Assembly: GCA_913009745.1 (NCBI GenBank)
Contig: CAJVWL010000001.1
Location: forward strand, 1-17,237
From: an uncultured bacterium
GTDB taxonomy: Bacteria > Patescibacteriota > Minisyncoccia > UBA6257 > Colwellbacteraceae
DNA: 17,237 nucleotides
Reading direction: 5' to 3'
In this document: piece by piece, positions 6,087 to 12,879 of the stretch
How the letters are laid out: every line of letters begins with the position of its first letter
How positions within the stretch are numbered: the stretch's first letter is position 1
Position numbers and translations under genes: made by a program
Notes under the pieces: model-generated
Database searches by the model: none
What the model was told of the DNA's origin: nothing
Seen by the model: the letters and a program-made list of their open reading frames with translations, nothing else

Positions 6087-6856
6087 GCAACCTCATAAAA
6101 ACTCCTAAGCAAATAGAGAAGATCAGGGTATCCGGTAAAATATTAGCTGAAGTTCTACGCCTACTCTCACTCGAAGTAAAAGCAGGTGTTTCTACAATAT
6201 ATCTTGATGAGTTGGCAAGGGAGCTAATTGAAGAACGCGGAGGAGAACCGGCATTTTTAGGATATCATCCGGACGGAGCGGCATATCCATTCCCATATAC
6301 ACTTTGCACATCTATAAACAATGTTATTGTGCACGGCAGACCATCTGATAGAAAGTTAAAAGAAGGAGACATATTGAAGCTTGATTTGGGAGTGGATTGG
6401 AATGGCGGTATTACGGATGCCGCCATAACGGTTCCCGTTGGCAGGATTAGCGAGAACGCAAAACGGCTTTTGAAATTAACAAAACTTTCCCTTGATATGG
6501 GAATTAAAAAGGCGATTGCAGGAAATACATTAGGAGATATCGGACATGCAATAGAAACGGTTATAGTTGATGGTGGCGCAAATGTTATTGACGGTCTGAC
6601 AGGACACGGTGTCGGCATTGAGCTTCATGAAGACCCGGTAGTATTTAATTTTGGCGAACCCGGCGAGGGCATTAAGCTTAAAGAAGGTATGGTGCTGGCG
6701 TTAGAGCCAATGACATCTTTTAGCACAGATGAAATAACACAATTAGCAGATGATAGCTTTGCCACGAAAGACGGAAGTATATCAGCTCACTTTGAGCACA
6801 CAATTCTAATTAAAAAAACATCTGCAGAGATTCTTACGCGTTTACCGTCTAGTTAA
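6083..6856 (+). CDS. map: Type I methionine aminopeptidase
   Basis: This metalloenzyme removes the initiator Met from nascent proteins at the ribosome. The 257-residue product has the pita-bread fold residues in place: catalytic His84 (SINNVIVHG), metal ligands Asp101 (LDLGVDW), Asp112 (ITDAA), His175 (TGHGVG), Glu208 (LEPMT) and Glu238 (AHFEHT), plus His182 (LHEDP). There is no N-terminal zinc-finger extension. The start is GTG at 6083, overlapping the adk TGA as GTGA; the family N terminus (IKTPKQIEKIRVSGKI) fits it. It is the last gene of the spc-type run here. Its TAA at 6854-6856 interlocks with the stop of the opposing gene. Confidence 0.97.
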   Translation: MSNLIKTPKQIEKIRVSGKILAEVLRLLSLEVKAGVSTIYLDELARELIEERGGEPAFLGYHPDGAAYPFPYTLCTSINNVIVHGRPSDRKLKEGDILKLDLGVDWNGGITDAAITVPVGRISENAKRLLKLTKLSLDMGIKKAIAGNTLGDIGHAIETVIVDGGANVIDGLTGHGVGIELHEDPVVFNFGEPGEGIKLKEGMVLALEPMTSFSTDEITQLADDSFATKDGSISAHFEHTILIKKTSAEILTRLPSS

Positions 6857-8184
6857 ATCCTCAACTTCCATATACCGCTGTTTTCATCAAAATACAGTAA
6901 ATTTGTGCCGATATCATACATAAACCTATTTACATTAGAAGCTATTTTTACCGTATTTATGGGCAGAAAGTTGTCAATTTCAATAAAGTTCAATTCTCCC
7001 GAGGCGTCTTGAATAAAAAGATGATGACTATCTTTATACCAAGCTATATTTTTAATTGTAGAACTTTGTGAAGCTATGAATATTGGCTTCTTATCTTTTA
7101 TATTTTCTGCCTTTAAATAATATGCGTATATCCCTGTATTCTTTTTAATAAAGACAAGTATCCCGTTATCGGGAGAAAACAAAAAAGAGGTTACGCTATC
7201 CGAAACACTTGTTGCCGTACCGGATCGGCGGTCTATAATAAATAACTTTCCAGCTTTATCTAAAATCGCAATTTTCTCACCGGAGCTTGAGGCCTTGATT
7301 TCTGCGAAACTATTTGCAGTTAGACTACTTTTTTCTAATATTTTACTTGTTGTCCTAAAAACCATATTAAAACTGGAAATTTCTCCTGTGGATGAAACCC
7401 AAAAGACCTCATTACCCGCAATCGTAAAGTCTTTAAGTTTGTTCGTAATTTGCTCTATTGCAAGCTTTTCCGTATCAAGCGTATATAACGCTTTTCCGGT
7501 CATTAGAATAAAGCGTCTATCGTTATAGGAATACGGTTCTATCTTTGTTATTGGGACGTTTCCACTAAGCCCTAATCTGGTTTGTTTGAGGTTGTTAAAA
7601 ATTGCATTCAGGTTTAAAGATGAACTTAGATCAAATACATTAGAAAGATAATAACTTTTATTTTTCTTGCCATAGCTTATAACGGTTCCGCCGGAGGTGA
7701 ATCCAATAACATCATCGCCTGCAATTGTTGAGTCATTGAAATATATATTGCCCTTCTCTACTGTTAAAAGCCTATTATTTCTAGCGTAAAAATCTTCAGT
7801 AGAAGATGAGATTAGCTCGCGTTTATCACGGGATACAAGCACAATATTGTCCAGTATGGAAACTTCGCTGGGCTCTACCGGAACATTTTTATGCCAGCTT
7901 GAGTATTTATCCTTTGTGATGTCAATTTTATATATACCCGGGCTAAGATTAGTCAAAAGGGTTCCAGACTGGAAAAAGCCGGACTTATTTTTTCTCGGAC
8001 GACCATTGATATTTATAGAGCCGTCGGGTGGAGTAATTCTCAAGTAGATTGCTCCTGTTTGCACTATGGATTGTGTTTTTAGATTAAATCGAAATCCGCG
8101 TGAATAGTAAATCGTTATTGTTCCAACAATGATAAACAAGAACGTCAACACAAGAAACATAGTCCTTCTGGTTATACGGGTCAT
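6853..8184 (-). CDS. Membrane-anchored PEGA-domain protein with beta-propeller-like C-terminal region, function unknown
   Basis: I do not recognise a named gene. The 443-residue product has a basic N terminus (MTRITRR), one hydrophobic segment at about residues 9-27 and then an extracytoplasmic body, consistent with a signal anchor. Residues about 43-115 resemble a PEGA domain (GAIYLRITPPDGSININGR, LTNLSPGIYKIDITKDKY), an Ig-like fold common in surface proteins. Residues about 120-443 contain repeated strand-rich units such as SSSGEKIAILDKAGKLFIID, FSPDNGILVFIKK and IAWYKDSHHLFIQDASGELNFIEID, the look of a TolB/WD-like propeller. It is the only minus-strand gene, sits between map and murA, and has a good promoter of its own. 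A binding or envelope-scaffold role is possible but unproven. Confidence 0.8.
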   Translation of the reverse strand: MTRITRRTMFLVLTFLFIIVGTITIYYSRGFRFNLKTQSIVQTGAIYLRITPPDGSININGRPRKNKSGFFQSGTLLTNLSPGIYKIDITKDKYSSWHKNVPVEPSEVSILDNIVLVSRDKRELISSSTEDFYARNNRLLTVEKGNIYFNDSTIAGDDVIGFTSGGTVISYGKKNKSYYLSNVFDLSSSLNLNAIFNNLKQTRLGLSGNVPITKIEPYSYNDRRFILMTGKALYTLDTEKLAIEQITNKLKDFTIAGNEVFWVSSTGEISSFNMVFRTTSKILEKSSLTANSFAEIKASSSGEKIAILDKAGKLFIIDRRSGTATSVSDSVTSFLFSPDNGILVFIKKNTGIYAYYLKAENIKDKKPIFIASQSSTIKNIAWYKDSHHLFIQDASGELNFIEIDNFLPINTVKIASNVNRFMYDIGTNLLYFDENSGIWKLRI

Positions 8185-8191
8185 TATTCAA

Positions 8192-8197
8192 TATAAT
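8192..8197 (+). promoter_or_regulatory. Predicted -10 element of the murA promoter (leaderless)
   Basis: TATAAT, a perfect sigma-70-type -10 hexamer, ends eight bases before the murA GTG at 8205. The expected transcription start would fall at or next to the start codon, giving a leaderless or nearly leaderless mRNA. A -35 box is weak: TGGTTA at 8169-8174 with a 17-bp spacer matches 3 of 6. The element overlaps the -10 of the opposing gene. Prediction from sequence only. Confidence 0.55.
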
Positions 8198-8221
8198 AAG
8201 TGAGGTGAAATTTATTGTAAA
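8193..8221 (-). promoter_or_regulatory. Predicted sigma-70-type promoter of the PEGA gene
   Basis: On the minus strand TTTACA (8221-8216) and TATTAT (8198-8193) are separated by 17 bp; each matches the consensus at 5 of 6 positions. The predicted start lies about one to three bases before the ATG whose first base is 8184, so this mRNA too would be nearly leaderless. The -10 shares five bases with the TATAAT of murA on the other strand, and its -35 lies inside the murA coding region. Confidence 0.6.
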
Positions 8222-9479
8222 CGGTGGCAGGAAGCTCAGCGGAGAGGTTAGGACCTTGGGTTCAAAAAACGCTGCAACTCCAATCATAGCAGCCACACTC
8301 ATAACAGAAAGACCGTGTGTCATCAAAAATCTTCCAATAATAGGAGATGTATTAACTATGATTGATGCACTAGAAAGCATTGGCTCTGAGATAGAGTGGC
8401 TTAGTGACAGAAGCATAAGAATAAGCAATAAACACATTGACCCGTCAAAATTAGACAGAAGGGTGGTCCGTAAAATCCGTTCATCTATCCTTCTTGTCGG
8501 CCCACTATTGTCGCGTTTCGGCTATCTTGAGATGAGCACCCCGGGAGGATGTCATATTGGAGTTCGTCCGATGGACGCTCATTTTGATGCGTTCAGAGAG
8601 CTTGGCGCGCATATCTTGTATGACGAAAAAGATGACCTATATAGGGTTGAGATAAAGAAGCACAATGACATTAAAGAGGTGATATTAAAAGAGTTTAGTC
8701 CGACGGCTACGGAAAACTTATTAATGTTTTTTGCATTAAGGCCGGGTGTAAAAATTAAAATTGCAGCTGCGGAGTCGCATGTTAAAGATTTGGGTGAATT
8801 TCTTCAAAAGATGGGAGCGCAGATAGATGGACTTGGAACTCACGAAATTGCCATTAATAAATCTGTGGACAAGAAGGGAGGCGAGATTGAATACACTATA
8901 ATGAATGACCCGATAGAAGCCGGCACATTTATGGTTCTCGGTGCAGCTACGAAGAGCAATATTACAATAAGCGGGGTTCCGATAAATTCTCTCACACTTC
9001 CCATGTTGAAGTTAAAGGAATTCGGCGTGGAGTTTGAGATAAAGAATGATAATGTTATCATCAACGGAGCGTCGTCTAATCTCCGCTCAGTTTCTAAGGT
9101 TATGACACAGCCGTATCCGGGATTTCCATCAGACCTTCAGGCTCCATTTGGCGTTCTTGCTACGCAAAGCAAGGGAACAACGTTGTTTTTTGACACCCTA
9201 TACGAGAGGAGGCTAAAATATCTTTACGAGCTTCAGAAGATGGGGGCAAAGGCGGAGTTTTTGGATCCGCACAGGGCAATTGTGAAGGGCCCAACAAAAC
9301 TAAGCGGAACAACAGTTGAAAGCATTGATTTACGAGCAGGCGCGACACTTGTAATAGCCGCACTTGTTGCAAGCGGACAGAGCATACTTCACACGGCGGA
9401 ACAAATAGATAGGGGATACGAACGGATAGAGGAAAGATTAAACGCTATTGGAGCGGACATAAAAAGAATTAATTCATAA
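8205..9479 (+). CDS. murA: UDP-N-acetylglucosamine 1-carboxyvinyltransferase (MurA)
   Basis: MurA transfers enolpyruvate from PEP to UDP-GlcNAc in the cytoplasm, the committed step of peptidoglycan synthesis. The 424-residue product covers the whole two-domain fold. It has Lys21 in SKNAATPI, Arg92 in KIRSSILLVGPLLSRFG, the loop PGGCHIGVRPMD with catalytic Cys116, YPGFPSDLQAPFGVLA, FDTLYERRLKYLYELQKMGA and the C-terminal IDRGYERIEERLNAIGADI. Cys at the fosfomycin-reactive position is retained, so intrinsic fosfomycin resistance of the Cys-to-Asp type is not predicted. The start is GTG 8205, which gives the family-like N terminus MKFIVNGG; there is no usable upstream Shine-Dalgarno site, in keeping with leaderless initiation. 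It heads the downstream envelope gene train. Confidence 0.97.
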   Translation: MKFIVNGGRKLSGEVRTLGSKNAATPIIAATLITERPCVIKNLPIIGDVLTMIDALESIGSEIEWLSDRSIRISNKHIDPSKLDRRVVRKIRSSILLVGPLLSRFGYLEMSTPGGCHIGVRPMDAHFDAFRELGAHILYDEKDDLYRVEIKKHNDIKEVILKEFSPTATENLLMFFALRPGVKIKIAAAESHVKDLGEFLQKMGAQIDGLGTHEIAINKSVDKKGGEIEYTIMNDPIEAGTFMVLGAATKSNITISGVPINSLTLPMLKLKEFGVEFEIKNDNVIINGASSNLRSVSKVMTQPYPGFPSDLQAPFGVLATQSKGTTLFFDTLYERRLKYLYELQKMGAKAEFLDPHRAIVKGPTKLSGTTVESIDLRAGATLVIAALVASGQSILHTAEQIDRGYERIEERLNAIGADIKRINS

Positions 9480-9483
9480 ATAC

Positions 9484-10491
9484 ATGTTTGTAGGCAAAAT
9501 AGGCATAGACCTTGGAACAACGAATACGGTCGTATACGTTCCCGGAAAGGGATTTGTTATAAATGAACCAACAATAGTTGCTCTAAGTCTGCCAAGCAAT
9601 ACGGTTTTATCGGTCGGCAAAGAAGCGAAAGATATGATTGGCAGAACACCGGGAGACATAGCCGCATATCGTCCAATGAAGGATGGGGTGGTTGCCGATT
9701 ATTATATTACACGCGCAATGCTTAAATACTTTATAGGAAAAGCTGTTGGAAGATGGAATATTTTTAAACCGGATGTTGTCGTATCAACTCCCGCGGGAAT
9801 AACAACAACCGAAAAACGAGCAGTTATAAACGCCGCCGTAGAAGCGGGAGCGAAAAATACGTATATAGTAAGAGAGCCGCTGCTTGCCGCCCTCGGCGCA
9901 GGAATTACGATAAACTCATCATCGGGCAATATGATTATAAATATTGGAGGGGGAACGGCAGAAGTAGCGGTCATATCCCTTGGCGGCATAGTATGCTGGT
10001 CAAGCTTGAGGGTTGCAGGAAATAAATTTGATTCCGCTATTATAGATTATGTAAAGAAAAAATACTCTGTTTCAATTGGTGAGCAAACCGCCGAAGCGGC
10101 AAAGATAGCGATAGGAACGGCAATACCAATAAAGGCAAAAGAGGAGTTTGAGATAAGGGGTCGCGACATCATATCCGGTCTTCCAAAAGATTTGGTTATT
10201 AATTCAAATGAGATTGCGGAAGCATTAAATCCATTTCTTATGGATATAGCCGCGTCTGCACAAAGCGTTTTTAATCAAACCCCACCGGAACTAGTCGCTG
10301 ATATTATGGAGAAGGGCATTATCATATCTGGCGGCAGTGCCGGTTTGAATAATATGGATGAATTTTTCAAGCGACTATTGGGCGTGCACGCATACATAGC
10401 AGAAGAAGCAATTCTATGCGTTGCAAAAGGCTCCGGACTTATCCTAGAACACCTGGGCACATATAAAAGAACTCTTCTTCAAAAAAAATAA
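9484..10491 (+). CDS. mreB: MreB-family actin-like protein, paralogue 1 (divergent)
   Basis: MreB forms membrane-bound filaments that guide peptidoglycan synthesis. The 335-residue product has phosphate-1 GIDLGTTNTVVYV (7-19), GRTPGDIAAYRPMKDGVVADY, REPLLAALGAG with Glu131 at the likely catalytic position, phosphate-2 NIGGGTAEVAVIS (153-165) and the adenosine motif ISGGSAGLNNMDEFF (281-295). Compared with usual MreB, the phosphate-2 Asp is Asn153, the second Thr of GGGTT is Ala, and TGGGALLRGLD has become SGGSAGLNNMD. The N terminus is very short (MFVGK before the first strand), so a long amphipathic membrane helix is lacking. It lies four bases after murA, apart from mreCD. It could copolymerise with or regulate the second MreB at 14065; that is inference. 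Confidence 0.9.
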   Translation: MFVGKIGIDLGTTNTVVYVPGKGFVINEPTIVALSLPSNTVLSVGKEAKDMIGRTPGDIAAYRPMKDGVVADYYITRAMLKYFIGKAVGRWNIFKPDVVVSTPAGITTTEKRAVINAAVEAGAKNTYIVREPLLAALGAGITINSSSGNMIINIGGGTAEVAVISLGGIVCWSSLRVAGNKFDSAIIDYVKKKYSVSIGEQTAEAAKIAIGTAIPIKAKEEFEIRGRDIISGLPKDLVINSNEIAEALNPFLMDIAASAQSVFNQTPPELVADIMEKGIIISGGSAGLNNMDEFFKRLLGVHAYIAEEAILCVAKGSGLILEHLGTYKRTLLQKK

Positions 10492-10495
10492 AATA

Positions 10496-11347
10496 ATGCT
10501 TATTGGTCAATCTAAACTTATAAAAACATTTAAAAACCTTGTAGATAACGACAATATCTCGCATGGATATATTTGTTTTGGAGAACCTCAAACAGGCAAA
10601 TATTCTTTCGCTCTCGCTCTTGCCTCTTTTCTTGAAGGTATGGAGTTTGATATACCGGAATTAACGGATGAGAGACTGCCAAAAACACTGCTAAGAGAAA
10701 CTGTTATAATCCGACCGGGAGATAATGGCTCTATAGGCATTGATAAGACAAGAATTATGAGTGAATTTCTTATGAAAAAGCCGGTATATTCAAAGTTTAG
10801 GATAGCAATTATAGATGATGCCAACAGGTTGACCATGGAGGCGCAAAGCGCAATATTAAAAATTACAGAAGAACCGCCAAGAAGCAGTCTAATAATCCTC
10901 GTGCTTCCATATCCGGAAGTAATATTGCCCACCCTTCAATCAAGATTTCAAAAAATATATTTTCCGCGATTAAATAACGAAACTATTGCGCGCCTGGTGT
11001 CTGATAGGTTTAATGTTTCCGGTGATAAAGCAATGCAAGTTGCATCAATTTCATTCGGACGTCCCGGAAGGGCAATAGATTTAATGAGCAGAGACGATGT
11101 TAAAAGGGCAAGAGATGATGTTATTGCGCTATTGAACCGCAAAAAAGAAAAAAAGATATTTATAAAAACGCTTGTGGAGAACCAAACGAAGCTCGATTTA
11201 TTTTTCATGGACTTCATTGCAGAACTTGCCAAAGATCCGCTAAAAAACTACGATGTTTTAAAATTGGCGACTATCCGATTAACAAATATATCAAGTCTCA
11301 ACACCAACAAAAGGTTGCAATTAGAATCAATATTATGGAATATCTAG
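10496..11347 (+). CDS. holB: DNA polymerase III delta' subunit-like AAA+ protein
   Basis: The 283-residue product resembles the clamp-loader delta' subunit, which helps load the sliding clamp during replication. Visible are GQSKLIKTFKNLV (4-16), a degenerate Walker A GEPQTGKYS (29-37) with Tyr where Ser/Thr should follow the Lys, Walker B-like FRIAIIDDANRLTMEAQSAILKITEEPP (101-128, family EAxNALLKxLEEPP) and QSRFQK (148-153) equivalent to the SRC arginine-finger motif with the Arg kept and Cys replaced by Phe. The zinc-binding cysteines of many DnaX/HolB proteins are absent. Loss of the P-loop Ser/Thr fits a non-hydrolysing delta' subunit. It sits four bases after mreB1 and its last 13 bases overlap frr. 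Confidence 0.82.
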   Translation: MLIGQSKLIKTFKNLVDNDNISHGYICFGEPQTGKYSFALALASFLEGMEFDIPELTDERLPKTLLRETVIIRPGDNGSIGIDKTRIMSEFLMKKPVYSKFRIAIIDDANRLTMEAQSAILKITEEPPRSSLIILVLPYPEVILPTLQSRFQKIYFPRLNNETIARLVSDRFNVSGDKAMQVASISFGRPGRAIDLMSRDDVKRARDDVIALLNRKKEKKIFIKTLVENQTKLDLFFMDFIAELAKDPLKNYDVLKLATIRLTNISSLNTNKRLQLESILWNI

Positions 11348-11868
11348 AAGAATTCGGAGAAAAACTCAATAAAATAACCGGTGAGCTAAAAGAAGAATTA
11401 GCGGGTATTAGGACTAATCGTCCTACAACCAAGCTAATCGAGAATATTATTACTGATTATGCGGGACAACCCATACAGATTAAACAACTTGGCACGATCG
11501 GTATAGAATTACCTCGCAATTTACTTGTTACGCCGTGGGATAAAAATGCAATTCCGATAATTATTAAAGCCGTTGAAAACGCTAATATTGGCGTATCCGT
11601 ATCATCGCAAGAAAATATAGTTAGAATAAGCTTGCCGGAGCTGACAGATGAAAGAAGAGAAGAGCTTATAAAGTTAGTAAAAAACGCAGTTGAAAAGTCA
11701 AGGATTAAAATGAGAACGCTAAGAGATGATGTCCACAAGCTTGCTACTAATGAAAACGATGAAGATGAAAAGTTTAGAAAGAAAGAAGAGCTTCAATCAA
11801 TAGTAGACTCATTTAACAGGGAGGTTGATGGGGTTCTTAAAACAAAGATTGATGAAATTAATAACTAA
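11335..11868 (+). CDS. frr: Ribosome recycling factor
   Basis: RRF splits post-termination ribosomes together with EF-G. The 177-residue product has the L-shaped RRF layout. Helix 1 is followed by AGIRTNRPTTKLIENIITDY (family LRTGRASPALLExIxVDYYG), then the small domain with PIQIKQLGTIGIELPRNLLVTPWDKNAI. The long C-terminal helical part has ISLPELTDERREELIKLVKNAVEKSRIKMRTLRDDV, matching the PPLTEERRxELVKxxKxxxExxkVaiRnxRrda signature. Length is slightly under the usual 185. The ATG lies within the 3' end of holB (13-nt overlap). It is followed by rseP after three bases; frr-rseP-proS is a remnant of a wider conserved cluster. Confidence 0.97.
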   Translation: MEYLEEFGEKLNKITGELKEELAGIRTNRPTTKLIENIITDYAGQPIQIKQLGTIGIELPRNLLVTPWDKNAIPIIIKAVENANIGVSVSSQENIVRISLPELTDERREELIKLVKNAVEKSRIKMRTLRDDVHKLATNENDEDEKFRKKEELQSIVDSFNREVDGVLKTKIDEINN

Positions 11869-11871
11869 TAT

Positions 11872-12879
11872 ATGCTAACCCTTATTGTAGCGGGGATTGT
11901 TTTTATTTTTATTCTTATCGTTGGCCATGAATTTGGTCATTTTATTGCTGCGAAACTTCTTGGAATGAGGGTTGATGAGTTCGGAATAGGTTTTCCTCCT
12001 CGTCTCTTTTCAAAAAAGATTAAAGAAACTGAATACAGTATTAATCTTTTGCCGTTTGGAGGTTTTGTTAGAATATATGGTGAGAGTGCAGGTGTTTCAG
12101 AAACTTCCAAGGACGACAAAAGAAGTTTTTCAAATCAATCGGCACTTAAACGAGTGATTGTCGTGATATCCGGAGTATTGATGAATTTTTTAATAGGATG
12201 GCTGGCTTTGAGTATTGTTTTTGCAGCTGGTACGCCAACGAGATTAATAATAGATAACGTTGCGCAAAACAGTCCGGCTGAAACGGCGGGATTAAAATCA
12301 GGCCAATATATAGAAGGATATTCATCTGTTGATGAATTTATTGGGTTCGTAGACAGTAACAAGGGCAGTGAAATTACTGTAAATGGATTGAATATGATAC
12401 CGCGAGAGAATCCTCCTGAAGGCGAAGGACCGCTTGGCGTTGTGTTGCTTGAAGGTGGAATTCAAAAAGAAAGCATTATTAAAAGTATAGTTTCTGGACT
12501 TATCTCATCAATTAAATTACTAGGGCTTATTACGGGGTCTTTTGTAAGTCTATTTAGCGGTTTATTTACCGGTGACTTCACTATGCTCGGTCAAGTAACC
12601 GGACCCGTTGGAATATTTGGTATGATAGGAGAGGCAACACGCCTGGGTATAACTTCTTTTTTGCAATTTCTTGGGATAATATCATTGAACTTGGTCGTGT
12701 TAAATCTATTGCCATTTCCCGCATTGGATGGAGGAAGGTTTTTGTTTATAGCCATAGAAAAAATAATGAGAAGACGATTAAGTCGTAAGGTGGAAATCAT
12801 TACAAATGCGATAGGGATCTCATTACTTCTACTGTTAATGGTAGTTGTAACTATACGGGATATAATAAAGATATTATGA
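11872..12879 (+). CDS. rseP: Site-2 intramembrane zinc metalloprotease (RseP/RasP family, M50), short
   Basis: This is an intramembrane protease that cleaves transmembrane substrates such as anti-sigma factors or leftover signal peptides. The 335-residue product has HEFGH at residues 19-23 in the first membrane helix, a GF-x-PPRLF-containing loop (GIGFPPRLFSK), a hydrophobic helix at about 95-119, one reduced PDZ-like region at about 122-172 (NVAQNSPAETAGLKSGQYI), the helix with NLLPFPALDGGR (278-289; Asp286 is the third zinc ligand) and a last helix at about 308-328. E. coli RseP has about 450 residues and two PDZ domains, so this is a compact one-PDZ form. It ends ATGA-overlapped with proS. 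Substrates are unknown. Confidence 0.93.
   Translation: MLTLIVAGIVFIFILIVGHEFGHFIAAKLLGMRVDEFGIGFPPRLFSKKIKETEYSINLLPFGGFVRIYGESAGVSETSKDDKRSFSNQSALKRVIVVISGVLMNFLIGWLALSIVFAAGTPTRLIIDNVAQNSPAETAGLKSGQYIEGYSSVDEFIGFVDSNKGSEITVNGLNMIPRENPPEGEGPLGVVLLEGGIQKESIIKSIVSGLISSIKLLGLITGSFVSLFSGLFTGDFTMLGQVTGPVGIFGMIGEATRLGITSFLQFLGIISLNLVVLNLLPFPALDGGRFLFIAIEKIMRRRLSRKVEIITNAIGISLLLLLMVVVTIRDIIKIL

Noticed and set aside
8214..8216. ATT as an alternative murA start using GAGGTG (8202-8207) as Shine-Dalgarno
   Set aside because: It would remove the first strand residues (MKF) that match the MurA family N terminus, and ATT starts are very rare; GTG 8205 is better supported.
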